From NCBI GenBank assembly GCA_024196135.1, contig JAMQCK010000654.1, positions 1 through 18,248 on the forward strand: DNA of 18,248 bases, given 5' to 3'. The notes under the pieces are model-generated. The model did not search any database. It had not been told where the DNA came from and saw nothing but the letters and a program-made list of their open reading frames with translations. Position numbers and translations under genes: made by a program. The DNA is from Pleurotus ostreatus/Saccharomyces cerevisiae fusant (taxonomy: Eukaryota > Opisthokonta). How positions within the stretch are numbered: the first letter of the stretch is position 1; each line of letters begins with the position of its first letter. Below are positions 10,289 through 18,248 of the stretch, piece after piece.

Positions 10289-11038
10289 CAACGCTTTAAT
10301 TCTTCCGGCCCCCAGAAGCGTCGTGTCTTAGTCAGCTCGCGTCCTCGTCGCCGTCGACGGCGAGCAGGCCCCTCGGTGCACGATGGACGCCCTCACGAGA
10401 GAGCAGAGCAGCTGCTGAGGGTTTCGAAGTTACGACATTGCATGAAGTACGGTCCGTACACCGAACTCGATCGCCTCCACCGGGCCTCACTGCCGACCTC
10501 AAGGCTCGCAACGCCGGTGGAGTTGACCGTCTTGCTCTCCTCCACCATCGTTGGTCGTCGCCCTTATCGACGATGCCCGACTTCCCCCGACCTATAGCCC
10601 CCTGCCAACCACACCACCCGCCTGACCCTATCGCGAAAAGCCAGCATTTCTAGGCCCTGATTCCCTCCATTTTCCCCCTCGAATCTGTACCCGAGCGGCT
10701 GTGGCGCAAGACATTCTTCTCGAATTTCTCTTCGCTGTCTGACAAGTCCGAAGCGGCCCCTCGACACCGTCCTCGACGCCGCCTTGCCTTGGATTTCGCG
10801 CTTCCGCACGGCCCGATCGCTCCCGCGGCCCGAAAATTTCCATCCGTCGATGGAACGTGTGTCAACAAGTCAAACAAAGCCCAACAAGCTTCCACATCTC
10901 CGAGTCTGCAAGGATGGCTATCTCCTATTCATCTCAACTGTCGAACTGCCTAGGCTATGTAGTAGAGTACAATGAAGTCATGACCAGTCGTAGCTGTTGA
11001 AGCTGTCCATCATCATCAACCCTCAACTACATACCCCC
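10180..11038. other. Intergenic region upstream of the zinc-cluster gene
   Basis: 859 bp between the start of gene 3 and the stop of gene 4, both on the minus strand. It should hold the 3' UTR of the methyltransferase and the promoter and leader of the regulator. A 16-bp palindrome lies at 10348-10363. I see no clear TATA box and no convincing gene; open frames at 10564-10895 are low-complexity, Arg/Ser-rich and unsupported. Confidence 0.6.
10348..10363. promoter_or_regulatory. 16-bp perfect palindrome with CCG-N4-CGG core
   Basis: TCGCCGTCGACGGCGA is its own reverse complement. It lies about 170-185 bp upstream of the zinc-cluster gene's ATG. Its core CCGTCGACGG has CCG and CGG triplets four bases apart, the kind of spaced triplet pair bound by dimeric Zn2Cys6 factors. 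A role as an operator or autoregulatory site is inferred. Confidence 0.4.
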
Positions 11039-12968
11039 TCAAATCTTCTTGCACACAATCTCCCCAAAGCAACATCCCGGCGTCTGATGAATCCTCACAA
11101 TCTGCCACCCCGCCGCCTCCGTCATCTCCTTCAACTCCCCAATCGTCCGCTCCTGCCCATTCGCCAGCACCGCCATCGTCAAGTCCATCAGATACACCTC
11201 CGAGAACGCCTGGCCCAAGTTCGGTAGGAGGGGCGCAGGCGGGTTCAGGCTGTTCATGCCCTCAAAGACGAGCGAGGAGGGCGCGGGGCAGGCGTACGGC
11301 ACGACCTGCTCCGCGAGGACGAGAAGCGTGTCGGGGGCGGCCGCGGCATGCAACTTCTTGAGGATCTTCAGATTTTCCTCGAGCGGCCAGTCGTGTGTGA
11401 TGTAGCGCAGGTAGAAGACGGCGGCGTGCTGGGCGACGTGCGCGGGCTGGTCATCGAAGAAGCTGTGGGCTGTCGAGGTGGTGAGATGAGGGGAACGGTA
11501 ATGCGGAAGAGGGGTGACCCTACCTTCCAGGCGAACTCGTCCAGACTCGTACATCGGCTTCAGCGAGGGGTCCGCTTTCCATCTCTGAGAGATGGTAAGC
11601 ATGCAGACGAGGTGAGAGCACAAGAGACAACGTACTGGGATCGCGACCTCATCGATGGTTTGGGCGCGATCCTGACCGATGACCTTGAGCTGAGGACCCA
11701 TCCTCGCTATCCTCTCAGCCTCAGTCCCAACCCCAGTCCCAACATCCACAACCAAAGCATCCTTTGGCAAGGCCGCCCAGTCGAAGCCTGCGTCCCTCGT
11801 CAGACAGTGTCAACATGCAAACAGTACCAAACACACCATTCATGTTCTTCTTATGCGGGTACAAGCTCGTCCACCCCATCATAACCATCTGAATGCGCTG
11901 CAAGAAGCCCGGGTAGCGCTCCATCCACTTCCAGATCTCATCATCGGTGTTGAAGGCCGTCGATACAGGCGCCTTCTTGTAGTTGTCCGCGAGCACATTG
12001 TCGGCCATGTACGCCGCGCCCTTGTACATCTCGTCCGTGCTGCGATATCATCAGTACCCAGCTCCTCTACTCCGTTCAAAGGAGACTCCCTTTAAAGGAG
12101 CAACACGCACTTGTGATCCAGCACCGCCAGAATCCCATTCGTATCCTGGTACCTCTCCCCATGCACGGCGGAGACTCCGTGCGGGTAGGCATCAATCGTC
12201 TTCTTCTTCTCACTGCAGCGCCAGTCGGTCAGTATCGCGAATTACTCGGCACCGATAGATGGACGAGATAACTTACATGGCGTGCTTCACGACGAGGTCG
12301 ACGGGCTTCTGTGTGTCCACGACGGCAGACGGGCGATTGTGGGTGAATACATCCGGGGAAAGCTGGTAGGTTTGGTAGCTGGTCAATGGGGTGACGTCGA
12401 ATGGATAGAACAAGACGAAGCGCACCTCCTTGAAGACATAGTTTGTGCAAAGGCAGCGGAGGGCGCGGCCTGAGATCACGATGAGATGGAGAAGCGATGA
12501 GGGGGCTGGAGATATTGGACGTACTCAGGACCTTCACGTTCGTCCCCGTATACGCTGCGATATCCTTTACGTGCAGCCCCTGCGGGCCCGCCTCCCTCAG
12601 AATCTCCGGCACGCACGCCTCGGAGACAATACGCATCGCAGTAGACTGATAGTACTGCAGAGGGAAGTCGCCATTCAGTACCCAGCGCCGCTGTCTCTGA
12701 TGTATGAACGCATACGTACCGCAGCGGCGCGCTCGTACGCCTGCAGCCCGCTTGGCTTCAGGGTCGCGGCGAGTTGCGAGGCGGCGGAGGTGGCGAGATA
12801 AGCGGCCTGCACGACCTCTGGGTCGGTGGTGAATTCGTCCTGCTTGGCGTCGGGGAGGTCGTCGAGGGAGGGGTACCCCGGGAGGCCCTTCTTCTCTGCG
12901 AGGCCTTCAATCTTGTCGACTTGCTCGGTGAGCACTGCCAGCAGCTGGCGTAGGTAGGTGGGCGCCAT
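11039..12968 (-). CDS. SAM-dependent O-methyltransferase (COMT-like)
   Basis: Nine minus-strand exons: 12968-12720, 12654-12525, 12469-12426, 12362-12277, 12212-12111, 12039-11837, 11787-11636, 11584-11524, 11469-11039; 485 residues. The N-terminal half carries a helical, winged-helix-type dimerisation region (EILREAGPQGLHVKDIA, TNYVFKELSPDVF). The C-terminal Rossmann domain shows the SAM-binding motif DVGTGVG (286-292), a GQDRAQ acidic-loop region, and FYLRYITHDW (361-370), in which H368 is the likely catalytic base as in plant caffeic acid-type methyltransferases. DVGTGVG replaces the common DVGGGxG. The start gives a conserved-looking N-terminus. Fungal relatives methylate hydroxyls of aromatic or polyketide compounds in the cytosol; the substrate here is unknown. 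A TATATAA lies 167 nt upstream. The intron 12425-12363 has no stop in frame, so a retained form is possible. Confidence 0.92.
12363..12425 (-). other. Stop-free 63-nt intron in the methyltransferase gene
   Basis: Donor GTGCGC follows TNYVFKE and acceptor CTACCAG precedes LSPDVF. The intron is 63 nt, a multiple of three, and has no in-frame stop, so retention would add 21 residues. I call it an intron because the spliced junction matches the family wording and the retained sequence does not. Confidence 0.7.
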
Positions 12969-13134
12969 CGTCGCGTCCGAGCGTCGGAGTAGAGGAGGTC
13001 AAGTGAGAAGAAGTAGGGCGTCAGAGGTCAAGGGGAGTAAATATGTGGCTGCGCGAGGGACGGGAGAAGCGGAGATGTCAGGGGTGGAGGTCGAGCAACC
13101 GGTGAGCAAAACAGTAGAGTCCAGAGTCTGCTTC

Positions 13135-13141
13135 TTATATA
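13135..13141 (-). promoter_or_regulatory. TATA box of the methyltransferase gene
   Basis: TATATAA, followed by G, reads on the minus strand, 167 nt before the ATG at 12968. The C/T-rich leader after it fits a fungal transcription start region. Confidence 0.6.
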
Positions 13142-13273
13142 GTAGACGCCCGAGGAGGGGGCGTGGCGTCCTGGTGTTTGATGGGCATGTAAACGATAGA
13201 TCCACGCAGATAATTGCGGCGTCTTCATTTGTGCGGTCCATGACGGAACGCAGCAGCATTGAAGGGGGTCTGG

Positions 13274-13278
13274 ATTGG
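13274..13278 (-). promoter_or_regulatory. CCAAT box (proximal)
   Basis: CCAAT on the minus strand, about 135 bp upstream of the TATA box of gene 4. It is a possible HAP/NF-Y complex site; such a short motif also occurs by chance. Confidence 0.35.
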
Positions 13279-13330
13279 CGGGCCCATGTGAGCGTTCAGA
13301 AGTTTACGAACATCGGAGCGCACAAAGGAG

Positions 13331-13335
13331 ATTGG
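13331..13335 (-). promoter_or_regulatory. CCAAT box (distal)
   Basis: Second CCAAT in the same orientation, 57 bp further from gene 4. The pair strengthens the case for use slightly. Confidence 0.35.
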
Positions 13336-13623
13336 CAATCAGGTGTGCTTCGCGCGCCTGGGGCGTGTCGTGGTATGACGCTGGTAGTCAGCTACATCGA
13401 TAGAGCATGCCAAACGCAGGATATACAGGACCCTCGTACGGACGCATTTTCCCGTGTGGAAGCGATGGGGAGGAGCGACGAAGCGCGACCGCTCGTGCGC
13501 CGAAACGGCCAAGTTCAAGTCGGCTGTCCAAGCGGCCTCGGCGTGATGATCGCGCCGGACGCCGGGGAGGCGCGTCAGGACAGCGTCAAGCCTCTAAACC
13601 TGTCCACGTCCGCTGCAGTGCAG

Positions 13624-13655
13624 CCTCTCTTCTCCCCTCCCCCTCTCTTTCTTCA
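13624..13655 (+). promoter_or_regulatory. Pyrimidine tract before the REEP-like gene
   Basis: A nearly pure C/T stretch ends about 10 nt before the ATG at 13665. Such tracts commonly mark transcription start regions of fungal genes. A short inverted repeat, GCTGCA-G-TGCAGC, sits just upstream at 13612-13624. Confidence 0.4.
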
Positions 13656-13664
13656 ACCACCACC

Positions 13665-14517
13665 ATGTTGATGTCCCTGCTCTCCCACCTTCTCTGGTAC
13701 GCATTTTGCCACCTTTACCACCCGCAAAGCCTGACACGTCGCCCCCAGCGCCTGGTTCGCATTCCTCCTCCCCTGCTTCCGGACCTGGCGGGCGCTTAAT
13801 CATCGCCCCCTCTCCGAGCAAGATGTCGCCCAGTACGCGCAGTACTGGGTAGTCATGGGGGCCTTCATGACATTCGAGTACACCCTCGAGTCCTTCATCA
13901 GCTGGCAAGTTCCGCACACTAAGCTGTCACGCGTCCCCCTCACTCAGCACGCAGGATTCCCTTCTACTGGGAGCTCAAAACCCTGTTCCTGCTCTTCCTT
14001 TCCCTCCCCCAACTCTCTGTGAGTACCTATCACCCGATACGCGGCACAATAATCTAACTCGTGTGACCAGGGCTCGACTTGGGTGTACAACACCTACATC
14101 TCGCCCTACTTCACCAAGAATGAGGCCGATATCGACAAGAGCATCGCTGCCGTCCAGAGCAACACCGTCGCATTCGTGACTGACAAAATCGGTGCTCTCT
14201 GGGGCTTGGTCCAGGGAGGCGTCACGAAAGCGAACCAGCAGGCCGCCGCCCAGCAGGGACAAACCCAGCCGGCAACTGCCACCTCGCCCGTGCAGACCGC
14301 GATGAACCTGTGGAACTCATATGGCCCGGCTGTCATGGGGTACATGAACAAGAACAAGGCGGCCGAGCCGGTGGCCACAAACCCTGCTGCCGCGGCTTCC
14401 ACGACGTCGTTCCAATCGCAGGCCAGCGTGGCGCAGCCCCGCACCCCTTACGCTGAGAACCTGCCCAACCCCCACGACTCGGGCGCCGCGCCGTCCTTCC
14501 CCCAGCCATCTATTTAA
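13665..14517 (+). CDS. REEP/HVA22/Yop1-family ER membrane-shaping protein
   Basis: Exons 13665-13696, 13749-13904, 13955-14018, 14071-14517; 232 residues. The ATG at 13665 follows ACCACC and a pyrimidine tract; a second ATG at 13671 is in frame. The TB2/DP1/HVA22 domain covers about residues 10-115: a first hydrophobic span (LCAWFAFLLPCF), then YWVVMGAFMTFEYTLESF, IPFYWELKTLFLLFLSLP and GSTWVYNTYISPYF. An amphipathic stretch after it (KNEADIDKSI) and the short N-terminus resemble animal REEP1-4 more than Yop1/REEP5. The tail is Ala/Gln/Pro-rich with a short hydrophobic stretch. Family members bend tubular ER with hydrophobic hairpins, and some act in ER-phagy. The second intron (13905-13954) begins with GC. 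Confidence 0.92.
13905..13954 (+). other. GC-AG intron in the REEP-like gene
   Basis: The donor is TG|GCAAGT and the acceptor CACGCAG. Splicing here joins SFISW to IPFYWELK, the conserved domain core. A nearby GT (GTTCCG) would break the frame. GCAAGT is the usual form of rare GC donors. Confidence 0.85.
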
Positions 14518-14716
14518 ACGCGTCAATTATCTAGCCATACGAGCCATGCATAGACGGTGCCTCGTACGGACTCCAGAACTCACATGTACTTACATTGATA
14601 CAGTCTGGCACTGCTTACACTTGGCTTGCGTACGTTCCCTTAGTCAATGCATCGCGTCGCGCAGAATAGAATCCAATCAAGACATAAATATATCGCCAGT
14701 ACAGTGAACGTGCGCC
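14518..14716. other. Convergent intergenic region between genes 5 and 6
   Basis: 199 bp between facing stop codons, holding both 3' ends. AT content is higher than in the genes around it. I see no other feature. Confidence 0.6.
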
Positions 14717-17700
14717 TTACAACCGGTGGCGGCGGAAGGCCGCCTCGACGTCTGCCGGGGTATACTCGAGGGACACGCCGCTCTCCGCGTAGCACTGCGC
14801 GAGCCGCTTGTTGAAGAGCTCGGTGATGCGCAACAGCTCCTCCTCGCACGCCTTCCATACACCGACCATGACCGTCCCTGGGGGTATGCCACCCGTCTCG
14901 GCCGCCATCGCCTTCTCAGACGCCTCGTCGAAGTGCTTCTCCACGCGCTTGAACAGGGCGTCGACGTGCTTGCGAATATCTTTGGCGTCGTACTCCTTCA
15001 CGACCTTCTTGAGAGCCGATTTGCCGTAGCCAGGCATGTTGGATATCTGTGCCGGGGCGGTGGTCTTGAGGTTGCGTTCCACGCCCTCGAAGAAGTCCTG
15101 GGAGAAGTTGGTAAGACATCGTTATGTGCATTAGGCAAGACACCCACGATGATCTTCGAGAATGGCCGCCGAAGGACAATCTTGACGTAGGCGTTCAGGT
15201 TCTCCTCGTACATGCCCTTCGCACGCTTCAAGAAGCTAGACGCGGAACCGACCGAGATTTGCGACGTTTCTGCTACAAAGTGGTGCATGTTCTCTGCGGA
15301 AAGATCAGGTGGGGATAACAATACATGCACGGAACGGAATATTTACCGATGAGAACGACGTGGTAGTTCAGCTGGCCCTTATCTTCATCTTCGCCGTCCA
15401 TCTTCGCCATCGCCTTCAAAGCATCGAACATGCCCTGCACGATGCGCTCGTACGCCGTGTCCACATTGACGCGTACTTCTGTCGACTCGGCACCGACGAG
15501 CTGGCTTTCGATACGACTGATGTATACGGGGAAGTACTTGACGAAGGGTGCAACGCCTTGCCGCTTCTTGGTCGTCATCTTCGTCTGGCTGATGTTCTTG
15601 ATCTGCTCGTTCTGCGGACGTTCGTCATCTACACGTCAGAGTATACGATGGCTAGTTACTCACAACGTGGCGGTCGAATAGACCCTTCAGCCTCTGCTGC
15701 TGCTTGCTCAGGATGCTGACCATGAACTGCTGCCCACGCTCTTCAGCGTCGGCTACGAAACGCTCTACGACGACCTGCATGCCAACAATTTGCCTGGACA
15801 ATGTTCAGCCAACAGACTTAGGACTCGTAGCTCGAATACATACGTGCTGTCCTTCGCCAACGCCGCATCCAACCACCCCTTCAGCTCCATCGGCAAAAAC
15901 CCAAAGATCAAGTCCAACGCCCCTCGCACAAGCTTCATCGTCGTCTGGCTCAAGCCCGCCTGCCTCGCAGCCTGCCTCCGGAAGTAGTTGTCCATACCCA
16001 TGTAGTCCGCGAACGTCAGTCCCGCCTCGTTGATCTGCAAAAAGTCCGCAATGAACTCGCTCTCGCGGGTGACGATGGGCATGGTCTCTTCGAGGATGCG
16101 GGAGAGCGCGTCGGCGGCGGCGGTGTCACCAGATGAGAGCTTCTCCTTGTCTTTGCGGCCTTCGCGGAGGACGGTGCCTGCGCGGCGGAGGTTGGACTTG
16201 TTGATGCCGCTGGACGGGTTGGGAGCGCCGAAGCCTGAATAGATCGGTCAGTAAGGCAAAGAGTTGTCTACAACACGACACTTACCTTGGTCCTGCTCAT
16301 CCTCCGATGCTTTCTTGATAGTCGCAAGGTAGCCGTTGAGAAGTGCTCGGACCTGCGTTGAGTGCAGCTCGCTCGCAGCTGAAAAGTAGGCCTGTAGCAT
16401 GTATAAGCTAACGTCCCGACACCATACACCATGAACATACAGCGCAGAGCTTCGCATATATCGCCTCGTCCATCTCCTTAAGATAGAGCATTAGTCCAGC
16501 GTATCGGCCAAGGTACTGCTCCATCTCGGTATGCGGGACGATGCTGAGACGGCCGTTGTTACGAAGTACGCCGTTGAAGTCGCCCAAAAGCATTTTGGAC
16601 TGCAAGTTCCGTCAGCGACCTATAGGCCTTCGTAAGTTACAGAACACACCTGCGCTGTGAACATAATCGTCAAGTAGTCCAATATACGCTTGCAGAACTG
16701 CGAGTTGTGCGTGTGGTAGCTTTCGAGGCGCTCCATCGTGGCAGCCATATCTACAGCACGGTCAGTATGAATTGATTGTGGCACAGGCTCAATCGAGCGC
16801 ACCTCTGTCCTTCGCGGCTTGCAGTGCTTTGTACAGCTCTGCGGCGGCCTCCTCCAGGTTTTGTATCCCCGAAGGCTTCTCCAGCGATTCCTGGGTCAAA
16901 GCGACGAGGGTCTGCTGGCTGACTTGCACGGTTTGCTAAAAGAATGTTAGAAGATGCTCGCAGCGTGATGACTTAAGGCGCACCAGGAGGTTCTGCAGCT
17001 CGCCAAGGAGCGCATGTTGGTTCTGCGTCTGTACTTGCAAGCCACGGTTCTGGCCTTGGATGAAGGAGATGTCCTCACTGACGGCCTGCATGCTGTTTGA
17101 GCGAGAAAAAGATAGATGAATGGGGAAGACGGACGTTCAGATGGATCTTGTACGAAGTCACCATACTGTCCATGTTGTCGAGCTCTGCGAGTGCCTTGTC
17201 GACATAATTCAAGACTGTGCCTATGCGATCGTCGGACTCCAAGAACGAGTGTATATTCGCCTGCAACGAGTAAGCGACAGCCCTGGATCAACGAAGAGAA
17301 CACGCACCTTGTCCAATGCAGCTAGTTCCTCTAGCAATCGTGCTTGAATAAGGTCTGCAGCACCTCTTGAGGTTTTGCGGCCGATAACATCGTCCGTGGC
17401 GTACTCGTAGCCCTCAATCATCTCCTCGACGTTTGCTAGCGTCGCCTGCGCGCTCTCATCCTCGCCCTCGCCTTCCAAATCCTCGGCTCCTTCTGCCAGT
17501 AACCTATCGACCGTTGCTTGGTTCGCGTGGTCAAAGAAGGAGATGCGGACTTTCTGGTCTCGTCGTTGTGGAGCGGGTTGTTGGATCTCCTTTTGTGGCG
17601 GAGGTAACCTGGGCTCTGCAGCAGGGGGCGGGGGAGGCGGTGCGTCCACCGCTGAGCGGCTGGACTGCTTTCGCGAACGAGTTTCTGGCGCGGGTGATGT

Positions 17701-18248
17701 CGCTCCTCCGCCCGGTCGTAAGGAAGATGGGTAGCCGTTCGGAACGCTGTGCATCGACTGATCGTCGAACGAGGAAGCCTGACTCACAGAGCGCTGCTGA
17801 GTGACATCCGAGGTTCTCAAATTCGAAGAAGATGCAGAGTGAGTTGCGAAGGTACTTCTGGTGGTGGAAGGTGGTGGGGGCATCATCGCTGCATTAGCAG
17901 ACGAAGACGATACGGGCGGGGGTCGCGCACGCGAGGGGCGCGAAGCTGTACTTGTCGTGGAGTGGGTGGGAGAGGGAGGTCGCATGCGTGAGACAGACTC
18001 GTCCCTTCTTCGCGAAGAAGCGGGGGGTCGACCATAACTTCGGCTCGATTGGGCAGGAGAAGCAGGTCGAGAGGTGGATGGGCCTGCACGCGACTGGGAG
18101 CGAGGTGCGGGAGAGGGGATGCGTTGGCCCTGATCGTAATCGCGTTCCGATGGTTGTGGTCTTTGCTGACGCTCTGCGGGCGCCCGCACTCTTCGAGATG
18201 GTGTTGGCGCCGCGGCCGGGGCAGGATTGGGGGAGGGTGAGCGTGCCA
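14717..18248 (-). CDS. SEC3: Exocyst complex subunit Sec3 (5' partial)
   Basis: Twelve minus-strand exons in the window: >18248-17308, 17260-17135, 17085-16984, 16935-16803, 16750-16650, 16599-16441, 16391-16286, 16234-15844, 15793-15664, 15611-15347, 15293-15148, 15097-14717; about 992 residues. The frame is open to the window edge, so the N-terminal PIP2/Rho-binding PH-like domain expected of Sec3 must lie outside. The first visible 200 residues are Ser/Pro-rich and disordered with a run of prolines. Next come an acidic LLAEGAEDLEGEGEDES segment, YEYATDDVIGRKT, and a coiled-coil region (IHSFLESDDRIGTVLNYVDKAL, FIQGQNRGLQVQTQNQHAL). The long helical Sec3 C-terminal region follows, with FADYMGMDNYFRRQ, FVKYFPVYISRIESQ and HHFVAETSQ. 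Sec3 is a landmark exocyst subunit that tethers secretory vesicles at growth sites of the plasma membrane. The intron 15663-15612 uses a CAG acceptor giving RHVNEQIKN; an earlier TAG would make an unusually short intron. Confidence 0.93.

Larger units (their letters stand above)
12969..13664. promoter_or_regulatory. Divergent promoter region between genes 4 and 5
   Basis: 696 bp between the start codons of the methyltransferase (minus) and the REEP-like gene (plus). Toward gene 4 there is a TATATAA at 13141-13135 and two CCAAT boxes at 13278-13274 and 13335-13331. Toward gene 5 there is a pyrimidine-rich tract just before the ATG. A 237-codon plus-strand frame crosses the region (12958-13671) but has no family features. 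Confidence 0.65.

Noticed and set aside
9325..10299. 324-codon plus-strand open frame
   Set aside because: It runs antisense to zinc-cluster exons and introns, is Arg-rich and shows no family features.
10564..10895. Arg/Ser-rich minus-strand open frames
   Set aside because: Several overlapping frames of similar length in a GC-rich promoter region with no conserved motif; treated as chance.
7072..12968. Secondary-metabolite gene cluster (regulator plus O-methyltransferase)
   Set aside because: No polyketide synthase, NRPS, terpene synthase, P450 or oxidase is present; the neighbours are cell-biology genes.
12958..13671. 237-codon plus-strand open frame
   Set aside because: It overlaps the methyltransferase start and the divergent promoter, and shows no recognisable protein content.
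15612..15663. TAG acceptor making a 35-nt Sec3 intron
   Set aside because: With the strong donor it breaks the frame; the CAG 17 nt further gives a 52-nt intron and the conserved VNEQIKNI junction.
1..18248. tRNA genes, CRISPR arrays, transposons, bacterial-type operons
   Set aside because: I saw no cloverleaf with a T-arm consensus, no regularly spaced repeats, no transposase or reverse transcriptase motifs; the spliced genes are typically eukaryotic.

Overview
The window looks like nuclear DNA of a basidiomycete fungus, probably an Agaricomycete. The basis is GC-rich coding sequence, genes split by many short introns of about 45-70 nt (GT-AG with one GC-AG exception), close packing on both strands, and protein families whose wording matches basidiomycete versions. 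I cannot name the species. I resolved six protein-coding genes by joining exons so that reading frame, splice signals and family conservation agree. I see no tRNA, rRNA, CRISPR array or transposon.

Layout, left to right. (1) Plus strand, 1-3992, cut at its 5' end: a Rad5/HLTF-type SNF2 ATPase with a RING finger between the two helicase lobes. (2) Minus strand, 4307-6656: a ThrE/Prm10-type multi-pass membrane transporter, tail to tail with gene 1. (3) Minus strand, 7072-10179: a Zn2Cys6 transcription factor resembling PrtT-type regulators, in 14 exons including an apparent 8-nt microexon. (4) Minus strand, 11039-12968: a COMT-like SAM-dependent O-methyltransferase. (5) Plus strand, 13665-14517: a REEP/HVA22/Yop1-family ER membrane-shaping protein, sharing a 696-bp divergent promoter region with gene 4. 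(6) Minus strand, 14717-18248, cut at its 5' end: exocyst subunit Sec3, tail to tail with gene 5.

The genes do not form an obvious pathway or cluster: DNA-damage tolerance, transport, transcription, small-molecule methylation, ER shaping and exocytosis are all represented. The O-methyltransferase beside a Zn2Cys6 regulator recalls secondary-metabolite loci, but no backbone synthase is present. I did not find a new multi-gene system. The more unusual observations concern gene structure and regulation: the microexon that carries the first zinc-cluster cysteine, in-frame tandem acceptors beside it, a perfect palindrome with CCG-N4-CGG spacing upstream of the same gene, a GC-AG intron, a stop-free 63-nt intron, and SUMO-binding and AT-hook-like motifs in the SNF2 protein. 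All splice models are by eye and have no transcript support.
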